Shown in pieces: positions 12,201-27,200 of a stretch of 64,000 nt of DNA. The position numbers were made by a program, and so were the translations under genes. Position 1 is the first letter of the stretch, and every line of letters starts with the position of its first letter. Origin of the DNA: Mantis religiosa (Eukaryota > Arthropoda > Insecta > Mantodea > Mantidae). Under the pieces are notes generated by a model. That model did no database searches. It had not been told where the DNA came from and worked only from the letters and a program-made list of their open reading frames with translations. The DNA lies in NCBI GenBank assembly GCA_030765055.1, contig CM060947.1, positions 102,155,672-102,219,671 of the forward strand, read 5' to 3'.

Positions 12201-15200
12201 GCATCAAACATTTCCAAGATACAGGATACTTACAAAAAGAGAGACACTGGATGCTATAAAGCTACTGGTCCCAATCTAGAAGTAATAAATAATATTATGA
12301 CAGAAAGGCCTCAGACATCTTTGCGGCAGCTAGTTAGGGAGATGGGTCTTTCCATTGGTTCTTGCCATACAACAGTCAGGCAGGTAAATCTACCTGTATA
12401 AAATCACATGGTTGCGTAAGTTGCAAAAACAAGACCTAATGGCCTATGTAAATTTCTGCAACTACTTTCTGGAGTATTTTGAGGATGATCAACTCGATCT
12501 GTTCTTCACCTCAGACGAATGCTGGTTCGAGCTGACAGCTGTGTCAACATACAAAATGCATGCCTATGGGGTTCTGAGCCTCCAAATCAGTTTGTGCAAG
12601 TCCCATAGTAAAAAAAAACCAAATGCTCGGTGATATAGGGAAGAAATTCTATCTGAGCTTATTGACCAACTGGATGAAAATAAAAAATCCGATGGCTGGT
12701 TTCAGCAGAATGGTGCTCCTGCACATACCGCTAGTGGTACAATTGCTTTCCTTGAAAGACATTTTTCTGGGAAGTAAGATGGCAAATTTCCAGATTATAT
12801 TTTCCAGAATGTGATCAGTATGAACAACCTGAAATAGTATGGTTTCTCCTCAACAGATTCATTAGCAATCTTGTGTGCCTCCACGATCTCCAGATTTTAC
12901 CCCACTAGATTTTTCTTCTGGGATTATCTCAAAGATCGGATTTATTTGAGGCAACCCAAGACTTTAGAGCAACTACAGCAGCTAATCACGTATGAGATGA
13001 CCACAGTTACCCCTGTGATGCTGCAAGCTGCATATGAGTATTTGGTGAAAAGAGTAACAAAATGTATTGCTCTCAGTGGCGGTCACATTGAACCATTACT
13101 TTAAAGAAGCATTGATATTTAATTAGACACATTGGTTCAGCTTTATTTATTTATTTATTTATTTACTTATTTGTGTTCAGCTATTTCTTGCTATTTAATT
13201 TCCGTAAAGCTGTTCACAGAAGTCAATGTTTAACAATTATTGATTTCATTGTTTTGATAAACGTATAGAAGCAGCTCATATTCGGATAATTTACATCTGT
13301 ATCTTGCCTGCCTATGTGGTGTGAGGTAGCGTGTGTGCCTCACACTCAAGAGGTCGTAAGTTCGAATATCGCCAAGGATGAGTTACCTGGATACAGTTTT
13401 TTACAGGGTTTTCCCTTATCCTACAAAGATGAATGTAGGTTAACTCTGAGCTCTAGGGACCCTGGACTCATATGAGTATCATATAGCCCATTTCATTCAT
13501 TCATTCATTCATATATTTATTCATTGATCGTTCGATATGATGTGCACTATTGAAAGAACAAAAAAATCTGTTTCTTTACTAAAATGTTTTGAAACTAATA
13601 CTGTTATTAATTTGGCATTCCTTTATTATATAGAATAAACTACTAGCTAATCTGTTCATGAGTAATTTGGAAACACACATTACTAAAGCCTTTCCACATA
13701 TTTTCAAATGTTGGCATAGATATGTTGACGATGTGTTTGCTATAGTCCCTAGAAGACTAACTGAGGATGCTATAAAGTTGCTAAACCTACAAGAAAAATC
13801 CATAGTTTTCACCATTGAAGTAGAGCAGGATGAATGGTTACCTTTTCTAGATTTGAAAATCATTAGAACACCAACAGGATTACAATTTGGAATATACCGA
13901 AAAGCAACACATGTTGACAATTACATTAAATGCAACCCATTCAAACCAGTACAACATCAATATGCAGTATTCCATAGTTTAGTTCACAGATTAATCAACA
14001 TTCCACTAACAAAAACAGAATATGAACAGGAGTACGCTCACATACACCAGGTTGCCGAACTGAACAACTATAACACAAATTTCATCAAAAAACTGATCTA
14101 CAGACACAAAAGAAACAAAAACTTAAGGGACATTACTACGTTAAAAAAACTAGAATACCCAAACACCAGATATGGAAAATTTACATTTCATCCAAAATAC
14201 TTCAAAAAATTTGAAAAGATATTTAAGAGCTTCAACATAAAATTAGCCCCTCAAAACAAACACAACATCCGCAACTTACTAAATCACCCTCTAAAAATAG
14301 CACACCGAAAACTCAATTATCAGGCATTTACCAAATGAGTTGCCAGGATTGTGACAAGATATACATTGGTAAGACCAAAAGGAATCTAGGAACAAGAATG
14401 AAAGAACACTTCTCAAACAAATGGACAGTTGGCCGTAGCACATCACTTTTGGTCTGAGAATCACAACATAAAACAAGAAATAGAACTGATCAAACAGGCA
14501 AAGAAACCTCTGGAACTACAGATTTGGGAAAGCATATTTATTACGAAGAAACAGGACCTCTTGATGAATTTTGAAATTCCCGCGGTAGATGACGTCATCA
14601 AACTTACCAGGACATTAGATGGCAGCACGACACCAAGTCAGATGCAGACACCAGATGCATCATCAGTCAACCACAGAACTGACGATAGGGGAGAAGTCCC
14701 CAGAAACTAGTCTTCATAAAAAACTTGTAAGTGGAGAAACGTATATACAAGGTTGACTCACTTGCCTAATTTTAGTAATTCCTTTATTAAATTATATGAA
14801 GTTATATATCTTCACAGAAAAACACCAAATTGCAAATATTGTTTGTATTTATAGTGTTCAATTCATTAAAACAAACTAAACAGTTATTGTATCTATGCAC
14901 CAGGAGAAACTATGCACCTTTATATTACGCAGGCAGGACCCACCTTTCAAATAGTACATTTATCTGCCAGTAGAGGGAAGCCTCAAAGCTGCTGTCAGCA
15001 CATCAAATACAATCTAAAGCTGCTAGGGGAATCACATATAAACTCACTCCATCAGCGATACTATTAATGACGTCAAATTTTGTGCGGTAAATAACAGATG
15101 AAAATGAACACCGTGTACCATTATGCAATAAATATTCTTCTTCCTTGCAAAACAAAGTATCACAAAAATTTAAATCTAGATGTTTAGTTACCAAACTCCT

Positions 15201-18200
15201 ATGTTAAATGGTTCAGCCATCAAACCACACTACCAGAATATGTTTTTTTCTTTATATTTCAGCAGAAGTATTATACACATATTCAGTACTTTTTTATTTA
15301 GTGGTATTTAGTGTCTCAAATTCTACTCATCTTTATAAATTATATAACATTTTCTTCCTATTATATAATTTTGAGTTTAACTAGTACTCAATGTTCCATA
15401 TATTGCTGATGTTTACCTTGAACATGTCTCGTTAGGACCTTCCTAACATCCACAGCTAATGTCGACTATTGCATGTTGGTTTGGTGAACTCCTTGGAGGC
15501 TATGGAGATGTCGTCTCTGTTGGCATCATGATGAACTTGAAGTTTGGTTCTCTTCAATGGTGGATTGAAATTAAAGAGTTTTGGTGTCAAAAACGAAATT
15601 AACAGTTATGGTATCAAAATTTGTATTAAATGGATGTTTATATGAATGGAGTTTTTCAATTTTATGCAAGAAACTTTAATTTCGACACCATTTTGAAGAG
15701 AACCCAAACTTCAAGTTCATCAAAATACCAACAGACACACCCCTATCGCCTCCAAGGAGCTCACCAAACCAAATATTCACCAAACATTCAATAGTCTACA
15801 TTAGCTGAGGATGTTAAGAAGGTCCTAACGAAACACATTCTATGTAAACACTGGCAATATATAGAGCATTAAGTACTAATTTGACTCAAAATTATATTAA
15901 CATTTTCTTGTTTGCTGCCTTCTTTGAAAATGAACATAACTGATATTAGATCATATTCAGAACAGGGAATTAATGAATGCTTACAAAATGATCCTAATCA
16001 TACATTCTGGCTGTTGATCTTTTGTTGATCTTTCTTTTTTCCCTTTACATTATGGTATTATATTAAAATGTAATTCTGTAAAAGTTTGATTTTCTTCAGA
16101 ATCAACAAGAAGTTATACCTGATACACTGATACAATGTTCCTAATTCTGCTATTAGTTCAGTAGATCCTTTGTTGAGATTACAAATGCTATGAACTTTCT
16201 CAATAGCTTGAATTGTTGCTTTAAGTTCCTCCTTATTGAGCCCTTTGCGAGCTGCAGCAGCGCCTTTCTTGCCTCCTGTTCCACCAGATTGTACTTCAAA
16301 TACACTTGCTGCATATGCAAGCAAATGTATGTATTTTGGTTTATGTTCTGGGTTCAATTTCACACCAGGCTTAAACAAAGAGTCCACCAGCAGTTCTGTA
16401 AGAAATACCAACCAGTTTACACATTTCCAAGAATACCTAACTGGTATAAAAACATAATGCATTTTATGAAAATGAAAATTTATGAACACTACCTATCAGT
16501 ACTATGATGTAAATGTATAATAACCGAATAAAATATATTCAAGTTCACTAATTAACATTCATAGAGAAATTAGTGAAGCTATGATTTTACCTTATTCATT
16601 TGTTATAAAAGTCTATCTAAAGCATATTAAATCTAATTGAACAACTTTTGTAATTGGTTTTTAACACTTTGTCTATTACATTTGTAAGTAAGTTACATTT
16701 TTAATTGAAGTAACGAATTGTTAAACACTGACTACAAATAGTTTACTCATTTAATTTTGAAACCTCTCTTACTAAATTCCTCCGATCACGCATAACATTA
16801 AATCTGCATATTAATTCATATAATACACTTTATCAAATACTTCAATATCAATTTAAAATACAGTAATCTCCCCATTTAATACATCTTTAGAAATTATGAA
16901 AATTTTACATTAAGATTTAAGTTAATTGATGGAAATTAATCATTTCTTCTCACTAGCCGTGTATAGGCTAAGGTTATTTTTAGATAGAGTCAACATGAAA
17001 AATTCAATGTCATGGCCAGCATTTGAACCACAGATCTCCTGGTTTCCGTCCAGTTGCTCTTACCCACTGAGCTACCCAGCCGTCCACAGGTACCGCCGTG
17101 ACCACTCTGACAGATGCGGCACACTCCTTCTCTTCCACTCTTGTGCATTGGCCGCACTCTTCAGAGCAGGGTCTTCGGGACATGGCGTCTGCGTTGCCGT
17201 GGCTCTTCCCTTTACGATGATCAGAGGTGAAGTCGTACTACTGCAGCCTCTGGACCCAAAAGGCTGTCTGGCCTTCCAGGTTCCTAAAGCTAAGTAAGCA
17301 GGTGAGGGCAGAATGGTCAGTCCTCAGGTGGAATGGCTGACCATACAAGTACTTGTGGAAGTGCTCCAAGGTCTTTACTACCGCCAGTAGTTCTGGCCGG
17401 GTAACGCAGTAGTTCTCTGCCTTGGACAGCGTCTTGCTGTAGTAAACTATCACCAGCTCGTGGCCCTCCTGGACTTGGGATAGGATGCCTCCAATGCAAT
17501 GGGCTCTGGCGTTGGTCTCCACAATGAAGGTGCCGCCTGGTTGTCGGAATCCCAAAATAGGAGCTCTGCAAAGTGTCCTCTTCAGCTCCTGGAAAGCAAC
17601 TTTGGTGTCCTCCGTCCACACATATGGCCGGTGTTCTTCCATTAGGAGGGTGAGGGGCTTGGCGATGTTGGAGAAGCCCTTTATGAAATGGCGGTAATAA
17701 CTGCACACCCCCAGGAAACTGCGCAATTCGCAATTAACTCTTATCCTTTGGTAAGACTATGTGCCCCAAGTAGTTGGCTTCCTTGCGAAAGAGCTGGCAC
17801 TTCTTCGCATTCAGCTTCAAACTGGTCGCCTGCAGTCTCTGCAACACCTTGCTCAGGTTTTCCAGATGGTCTTCGAAGGTCTTACCGACGATGATGATGA
17901 TGTCATCCAGGTATAACAGGCAGGCGTCATAAGTCAGTCCTCTCATCACTGACTCCATGAGGCATTGGAAGGTAATTTGCGCATTGCAGAGGCCAAAGAG
18001 CATAACTGTGAACTGCCAAAGCCCTTGGCCTGTCGAGAATGCGGTCTTCTCCTTGTCTCTGGGGTCCAGAGCTACCTACCAGTAACCATACTTCAGGTCC
18101 AGGGTCGAGAACCATTGCACACCAGCAGGCGTGTCCAGGTTGTCGTCAATCCGGGGTAAGGGGAAGCAGTCCTTCCTGGTGACAGCGTTCAGCTTCCTGT

Positions 18201-21200
18201 AGTCCATGCAGAAGCATAGCTCGCCATTCTTCTTCGTCACCAAGACTACAGGGGAACACCAAGAGCTGTCAGACTCTTCAACTACTCCCCTGGATCTCAT
18301 GTCTTCCAGCTGTCTCGTACCGCCGCTTGTTTTGCCAGCGTAACGCGTCTAGGTGGTTGCCAAATAGGCCGGGCGTCTCCGGTGTCGATGTGGTGGAGCA
18401 CTTGGTCCGTGCGGCCGTAGTCACTGTCGCCTTCGCTGAAGACGTGCTGGTATCATCCCAACAGTTGTCGAAACTTCTCAAACTATTCTGCGGTCAGGTG
18501 GTCGGCCGCCCTCTCCAGTAAGCCTTCCAGCCGGGGCCCCAGGTGTTGCGTCGGCACCGGCTCCTGGGTTTTACCGATTGGTGTTACGCTGACCACGGGC
18601 TCGCACGTCCCCAACTCGGTCCCTGCCTGGACGTCGTGATCGGTGTCTGTTGGGTTGAGCAGCCTCACAGGCACCTCTTCTCGGCACGGCAACAATGTTC
18701 TAGCTACACAGAATCCTAGGACAGGCGTCTTCTGGTCCAGCATCAAGTTCTTCGTCCGCTGGCCTTCCAGTCGCGCCATCACCACCACCTCGCTTCTCGC
18801 GGGGTTAATCACGTCTTCCCTCAGGACGACCTTGCAAATTCCCAGGCGTTCTGCAGGTTGTCGGAGTATCACATCTTCTCCATTCAGCCGCAGGACCTTC
18901 CTGCCGACGTCGACCGTCGCCTCGTGGCTCCAGAGGGCATCCAGTCCCAGTATCACCTCCTCAGCCACCTCACAGATGTACGACATTTCGACCCAAGGTC
19001 AATTGCAGCAGGGCCTCCCTCTCCACGGGCAAGGTGTCGCCCGATGCCGTTACTAGCTGGTATGGTCGGCTCAATTTCCTCGTCGGCAAACCCTTGGCCA
19101 CGTCAGGTCTGATGGTGGTCACGGTTGCCCCGGTGTCTTCGAGCACGCAGCACGGCTTCCCTCTCACCCAACCGTCCGCGACGAGGCTGTCATCCATCCA
19201 TCGGCTGACGGCGCGCAGTGTCACTCGAGGGGATGGTGGTGATGGCACCGACGTGCCCCTCACCACGACGGCCCTTACTCGTTTTCCGGACGCTCTTCCT
19301 GGTGTGGGCAGTCTCTCTCCAGGTGTGCCGGCTGCCCACACCCCCAACACACGCCACTAGGTCTTCACCGGCGTCCCTCGACTGGCCTTCGGCCTTCCGT
19401 GTAGCATATACTCCTGGTTCTCGAAGTCGGGGTAGCCGTTACCTTGGCCGCCTCCATCCTCAGTGCTGCCGTTAGCACCTCGTGGATGGTTTTGTAGTCG
19501 CCGAGCATTAGGCGCTGACGTATCTCGACGTCTCGTAACCCGTCAACGAAGATGTAGCCGGCTTCCCGGGATACGAATTCAGGGGGGATGTCGACCAAAG
19601 CTTTGCTGGCCAGCTGTTCATTTGCCAGGGCGAACTCCTGCAGCGTCTCCCCTGGCTGCTGCGTCCTTGACTTCAGTTGGATGCGGTAGGCTGCGGCTAA
19701 GCGGTGGTTCCCGAAGCGGTTTTCCAGGGCTTCCCAGATGTCCTTGGGCGCCGTCACTGTCTGGACCGCGATCAGAACCTCTGCGGCCCGCCCCTGGAGG
19801 TTGGCTAATAGTTGTGCGGCCTCCTCCTCTGGTGACGATTTGTTGTGCTTGGCCACCGTGTCGAATTGGCGGCGGAAGACTTCGAACGTGGTCGTGCCGT
19901 CGTACTTTGGCGGTCTGACCCGCGCAGATGTTGTGTTGCGTCCCGACGCGTCGGCCTTTAAATCTCTCATCCTTCTGCCGACGATGTCCTCCACCATGGT
20001 GTTCAGGGACTTAGTGTTGGTGACGTCCTTCCCTCTAGGTTGTTAACGCGGCTCGTCAGGTCTTCGAGGGATTTGGTGTTATCGTCGGCCTTTCCCTCTA
20101 GGTCATTAAAGCGGTTCGCCAGGTCTTCGGTGCGCTCTTTCACTTGGCCCACCCGCTTTCCCAGCCCCGTAACATCATCCCTCACGCCGGCCAACTGTTC
20201 AAATTTTTCGGCGAGGGCCTTGTTCGCAGCCTTAATTTCAGTGGCCAGGCTGTCGTTCATCGCTTTCACTTCTGTGGTTAATTCGGTCATCTTCGCAGTC
20301 ATCGTCGCGGCCAAGTTGTTATTTGCCGTCTCCAACTTCTCTAGAATCTGTGCAAATGCAGTCTCCATGTCGTATGATCCACTTCTGACACCATTTGTGA
20401 CTTTGTGGATTCGTGAAATTAAAAGTCCAGGTTACAAACACTAAAAATTACTCTTTATTTCCATAGAAACACACTTTAGTCAACCTGACAGTAGCGGAAT
20501 TACGTCACATACACAATACAACTTTCAAGGTCATCGACCACAATCAAAGTTCACACAGCTGTTTGCGCATGCGAGCTCAATTAGCAACTGTCCCCCCTGA
20601 CGAGCTGCGGCTACCTTATTTATAGCTTACTCACTATCCGGAATGTTTTCAAACAATCAAGATGGCGCTAGAAGAAAGACGAACTCTGCAGAAATCCCCA
20701 CCGTTTCGGCGAGCTTTTATCTCCGCAGTGCACTGCCCACCTCTTTGAACTCATTGGCCGCATCGCCTCACTCAACAATGCATTCGCAACACTATTGTAT
20801 TGCTTGAATGAAGAAAACTGAGTCTGTGATGACAACTACTTTATTTTCTTTTATATCAGTCCTATAGTATTTCTGTTCTAATGCTTGCTGTATTGTAACC
20901 TATTCACCATTAAAATTTGTAGACTGTCTAGCCAATGTAAAATATTGTGAAAATTATTTACAACATATACCTCCTTTAACATTATTTCTCAGTTTATCTG
21001 CAGAACCATCTGTGTACATTCTGAGCCACTCCTGTTTCAGGGAAATGATTATATAGGTGTGTTCTGCATACTTCTGGTGAGTCTTCTTGATTATTTAGTT
21101 ATGCTCCTTATTTGTTACTATCTTAATAAAATCTATTGAATTAGTTCAAGGAAGATGAGGAGTGCATTTTTATGATATATTTAGGTAATTATAATTCTTC

Positions 21201-24200
21201 TCTAAAAAATATATGTTTGTAATCTGTATGTTTAGCTTGCATTCTCTCAGTAGTTGTTGAAACCATTGACGTTTACTTGGGTTTGCTTTCAGTCTTGCAT
21301 ATAGTTGTGGAACTTATATTTCGATATTGGCTTTCATTGGGTTATTATTCATTCCAGCAAGAAGTGCACTAATTGCTTGTGTTTTCACTGCTCCTGTTGT
21401 CAATCTTAAACACTGATTTTGACATTTCTCAATCATATTAATTTTGTCTTCAGTTGCCATTAATAGTAACTGACATCCATATTTTAATACTGATTTTATA
21501 TAACTATTACATGTTTTGTTCAAAACTTTTACAGAACTGCCCCATTTTGTTCTGGCAGTCTCTTCAATATGTTATTTTGTTTTGTAGCATTTTGTGTGAC
21601 ATTCTGAACATGGCTTTCATTTTTAATATTCCATCTACTGTAATTCCCAGGTATTTAATTTCTTGAGCATATTCTATTTGTTTACCATTGACTTCAAGTT
21701 TTTAAGCTTTTTTCCCTGTCATCAAAATGTTTCATGGTATAGACTTGATATTTAGTTTCTGCTGTGTTGATGGACATATTATTTCATTTTACCCAATTAG
21801 ATAATTTAAGTAACACATTTTTCATTTTTTCTTCTAATCTGATGTACATATTATCAATTTTTTCAGCCCTCCATGTAACTATGTCATCCGCACACATTGC
21901 ATTGTTTATTCCATTTTGTTTTATAAACTTTGGCATATCATTTATATATGAGGTGTGTTCAAGTTATATTCAACTCTTATTTTTTTTTAGAACTGGGACC
22001 AGATAGGAACTTCTGTTTTTTTTTTAAATACACATGGACTCTTTGTGAATGCGTGGCAGAGATGGCAGCACTGTATAGTGCATAGAAAGCCGGTCTGACA
22101 TGATCCAGTGAGTGAAGAACGTTGTTTTGGAGGATCGCCGATTGAACGTTGCAGACATTGCCTCCAAAATTGGCATTTCCGTGGGATCTTTGCACACAAT
22201 CCTGCATGAAAATCTCAAAATGCAAAAAGTGTCTGTGTCTTACAGGTGGGTGCCACGAATGCTGATGGTTGATCACAAGGCTGTGCATGTAGCAAATTGT
22301 CAGGCGATGTTGATGCGTGATGATGGCATGAAAAGAACATCGATTTCTCACTGTTCTTGCAATGAAAACATTGCCATTTTCAGTATCAAAAACAGTCCTA
22401 ACTCTCGTCACTGTCACTTAAGTTCTATGCACTGTACAGTGCTGTCACCTCTGTCACACATTCACAAAGAGTCCATGTGTATTTTAAAAAAAGACCAGAA
22501 GTTCCTATCTGGTACCAGTACTGAAAAAAAAAAAAAAAAAAAAAAAAAGTGATATAACTTGAACGCACCTTGTATATATTAAATAGTATAGGGCTGAATA
22601 CTGCACCCTGTGCTACTCCAGTTTTAAGTTGGGTGTATTTGGATAATGTGTGCTTCCATTTGACTGCAATCCATCTTTGTTGTAGAACTTTTTTATACCA
22701 TCCAATTATATTTTTTGGACAGTTCATTTATATTAGCTTTTTTTTTTTTAATTTATGTCCTCCAACGTTAAGTCATATCGGACGATGAATGGAATATGTG
22801 AAATGATGCTTTAATAAGCCCAGGGACCATAGAGCTTAGAGTTACCCGACATTCGTCTTTTAGGATAAGGGAAACCCTGGAAAAAACCTTATCCAGGTAA
22901 CTCACCCTGGCCGAGATTTGAACTCGGGCCCTCTTGAACATGAGGCAGACACGCTACCACCACGCTACCGAGGCGGGTTATATTAGCATTTAAATTAACA
23001 TCTCTTTCCATACCAGATCAAATGACTTCATAGTTCCAGCAGCATATTAGCTATGTATAATGTATACCAGAACTACACATGTCATATATTGCAAATATAG
23101 AGATGCTAAATAAACAAAAACTATGAATTTCTTCATGTTTTATATTTTTCAAAGTACAAGACAATCTTTCTTTCAAAACATACACCTTGTAAAAAACAGA
23201 TCATCTGGCATTTACTACATATAGAAAAGAGCACAAAAACAAAATAAGATTCAAGCTTAGGTGCTTTGGATTGAGGAAATGAGCTTCATATGAGAAATTC
23301 TGAAGGTAACTATCAAGGACACAAAATTTTAACCATTTTTGGCAATACAATTACATATAACAATTTGTTACTTATTTTTTTTTTTAAGAAACTGGTAAAT
23401 TTTTCACAGAACTCAAGAGACTAGTTTCACAAATATTAATTTGCATCTTCAGATAAGTTAAGTTTATAACAAATTATATTTTATTGTAATATCTGTAATG
23501 CTTCACTGTTATTGGCTTCAGTTTTTATGCACTTTTGGTATGTTTCCCTTCATATTTGTAGCAGAATTCCTCCATTGTTGTGGGTTTCGATGCCACAAAG
23601 TTGTGGCAACATATATAGTAAGATTTGTGCTGGTATCTCGTTTCCCATCGATGGTCTTACTTCGTTGATCTTACCTTCGTCCAAAATATTATGACTTGAT
23701 AAAGATGTTCCCCGAAGTTATCACGAAAATCCTTAATTATGCCTCGGCTAGCTTTTAATATTCTTCTATTATATTCTTACTTACGAGCAATGAAAACTCA
23801 TGTTGCAAGGGTGGTAACGAGTGAAGAAATCATTAAGAGTTTGAATTTGAATTTCTATAAGAAATCAATCTTTCGTTTATTTCTTTTAACACCAAATCCT
23901 TTACAATTCTTATCACAAAGCTTTATACTGTGATCTGAATCAATCTAATAATTCAAATTGAACTAAAACTTAAATATTTTCGAGCAATTTAAACAGTGTC
24001 TGATCTCTTCGGCGTTCCAGAAAGAAAGACAAATTTTGTTTCGGTTTCTACACCAAGATTATTTAATCCTTCGTTACTATCGCTACCCATATATTACTTT
24101 TATATGATTGGCCAATTTTCTACTACGTCACTACATTATGTAATACAATTATTACTACGGCCAATCACAAAATTATATATATATATATATATTTACACAA

Positions 24201-27200
24201 TTTTGTTTGTTTTTCTTTTATAAATTTACCAAACCCTTTTTAAATATAAATCAAAACAACCGTTACACATTGATAAGTTGTAGGTATTCAATCTTGAATA
24301 GTTTGCAAAGGAAAATAATATAATCTGTGGTATCTTTTAAATGGAGCTCTTCAGTTACCCTCCAGATGTACTTACCCAGGAATTGTGGTGTCCTTACAAG
24401 GTCTATAGGAGGAGGATCAGCTGTAGAATAATTACGAAAGAGCACTGTAATGTCTGCAGGGTTAAGTGCATTGCGAGACAACATTGAGGTTAATGCCTGA
24501 CAAGCTTGAGGAAATGCTGCAGCACCATTAAGAGCCATGGTGATGGGAGTCACATCATGGTGGCTGAAAAGAGATCACAGCTTCAGTCTAATGGAATATT
24601 TCCCTCAACCACATTTCAGTAACAACAAACAATTGGCTAAATATGTCAGTAATTCCTATATAGATTTAAGTTTCCTAGTTACTATAGGTAAAATTTGTTA
24701 ATAAAAAAGTAAAATTCTTCAGTGAAAAAGCTAAATTTTCAAGTACTGTACATTTTATCATAGCTGAACAGAAATGCAGAATTTCAAATACTATTTCTTT
24801 TAAACAAATGAATGATAAAAAATATAATAGATTATTGTTACATACATATGACAAATTCTCTTCTAAATTTTTCTACAGAACTGATTTGTTATTGAAGCTT
24901 CACATAGTTATCTACAGAACCCCTCAATTTCTCTAAAGACAAGTTTTGTTTTTCTTCATCTTTAGCATACAAATGTTATTGAAAATTCATACTGAATGGA
25001 ACTTTACACTCAATTTCACTATTGTTACAAATTATCTTCAAACATATCTCAGAGACACCTTGTCTCCATCATCAGCTCTGATCCACTGATGAACTTCCTG
25101 GTACATGTAGATATAGCTTTTCAAGTGTTTCTGGTGATACGATAGCTGTCATTTGGAAAGCTGAAATTTATAAGCCATTCCTGTTTTTCTGTATTAACAG
25201 TTTCTCCCAAAAGGTCAACTTGATTTGTTAATCATTTTTACTTCCTATACCACTAATAAGTCCTATGCCGTGGCGTAGCTAAGGCAGCATGCCTTGGTCC
25301 CTGGCCACAGAAAGCAGCCCAGGTTCGATCCCACCCATGTAGTGGGGATTTTAGGTCTCGGGTATAGGACTGGTGCCCACTCAGCATCGTGAGGAAAGTG
25401 AGGAGTTTATGCTAGGTAAGCGGCCCTGGTCACGGAAACCAACATTCCGGCTGAGGGATGCCAAGATGCTCACCATATCTCCTCCCCGTATCGGTTGGAT
25501 GATCGTCTACCTCTGCCGTGCATAAGTGGGCGTGACAGCGGCAGTCGGGTTGGTAGACCTTGGCCCTCTAAGGGCTGTCGCGCCAGTGGTTATTATCATT
25601 ATCATCATCATTGTCATCGTCATCATCATTATTATTATTATAATACCACTTATAAGGGGTGTTCAAAAAGAAACGAGCCAGAGTCAGGTATGCACAAACC
25701 AGTGACAGGGTGGTAATATTGTGGCATGTGTAATGAAGTGTTGTTCCAACCAGAGCATGGAAGTTCAGAGGCCGTCGCAAGAGGGCATGCGTGTACATCA
25801 CGTGACTATACAAAGCTAGCAGCAGCATGCATTAATCGTCCAACGCTGCCAGTCGCATTGCAAACAGTGAAATGGAGGCATCAAAAGAAAAGCAAAGAGA
25901 TGTTGTTCATTTTCTGACAGTGGAAGGACACTCATCGACAAATGTCACAAGTGTACAGTGAACACTGCAAGTCCCTTGCAAGGCTCAAGGCATGGCACAA
26001 GCGCTTCAAGGGAGGGCAGGTGTCGTTAGCTAATGATGCACCACACTGGAGTGTGGGAGCGCCACACTGCATTACCGATGACATCGTCCAGCTGATTGAT
26101 GCGCTGATTACCCAGAACTGCCGAGTGACAGTGAAAGCCATAGCCGCCAAGATCGGATTGAGCATCAGAAGTGTTCAAACCATCATGAAGGAATGACTGT
26201 TCTTGCACAAAGTGTGTGTCCAATGAGTGCCCCACAGTCTTCAACCACACCAGGAAGCATGTCGAATGGCCCACTGTCTTGGTCATCTGCAGCGCAATAC
26301 TAGGGAAGGGAATGAGTTCCTGGCACGAGTGGTGGCTGGAGATGAGTCATGGTGTCATCACTTCAAACCAGAATCTAAACGACAAAGTCTCCAGTGGAAG
26401 CATCCAGGGTCACCACCACCAAAAAAAGCCAAAGTTCTGCACACAAGTGCAGGAAAGGTTATGCTGACATTCTTCTTTGACCAGGATGGCCCCCTTCTGA
26501 TACACTTACTGTAGCACGGGACAACAATGAATGCCCAGCATTACTTGTAATCCTTAACCAACCTTTGCCAAGCGATCAAATCAAAACGACCAGGCAATCT
26601 CACCCATGGGGTCATTCTGCTCCACAACAATGCAAAGCCTCATACGGCCAACACAGTCACGGCACTCCTGCAGAAATTCAAATGGGAGGTTCTCAGCCAC
26701 TCTCCATACAGTCCAGAGGAGTGATTACACCATTTTTGGTCCCCTTGAAAAGGCTCTGAGGGGCAAACGATTCATCTCGGATGACGATGTCCAACTGTAC
26801 ATGCAGAACTGGCTCACATCACAGCCCTGAGACTTTTATGAGACAGCCATTCACCACCTTGTGTCACAGTGGAACAAGTGTCTCAACAGCCAGGCCAATA
26901 CTTCTAACATACAAGTACTGGTTCCTGTAATTATGTCTCTGGCTCGTTTCTTTTTGGATGCACCTTATATCTACAAAGATAAGTGTTGCATTCTACCCAC
27001 AATTTTTATACTGTGATTTCACTGGAAATAAGCATTTTGAGGCTCCCTGAAAGAAAAAAGTATTTCTAGAAAAAGAGGCTTTGTGTACACATACATGTAC
27101 ATTAGTGCACCCTGTGTGCAAGTGTGCCTATGTGCATGTATGAAGAGTATATATAAAAAACTATTAAGTCAACATATGACACAGATTTACAAGAAAACCT

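Larger units (their letters stand above)
17100..20791 (-). mobile_element. Ty3/gypsy LTR retrotransposon, truncated (no integrase, no 3' LTR)
   Basis: On the minus strand the order is LTR (about 20791-20396), primer-binding site, gag with coiled coil, CCHC-region remnant, protease, reverse transcriptase and RNase H, stopping near 17100 at a SINE. Integrase and the second LTR are missing. The element is strongly GC-rich beside AT-rich introns, a composition contrast that marks it as a relatively late arrival. Stops and frameshifts separate every domain, so it is inactive. No envelope gene was seen. Confidence 0.9.

Noticed and set aside
17100..20791. Endogenous retrovirus with envelope
   Set aside because: No envelope ORF, and even integrase and the 3' LTR are absent; it is a truncated gypsy retrotransposon.
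22112..22552. Lys-rich tail as a nuclear localisation signal
   Set aside because: The terminal lysines are the poly(A) run at 22524-22548 next to the mariner end.
23550..24266. Solo LTR (TGTAACGG... start on the minus strand)
   Set aside because: Composition is suggestive, but no matching second copy, no target duplication and no clear CA end.
25568..25828. Asp/Asn-rich minus-strand ORF
   Set aside because: It is the translation of the (ATC/ATT)n tail of the SINE at 25265-25652.
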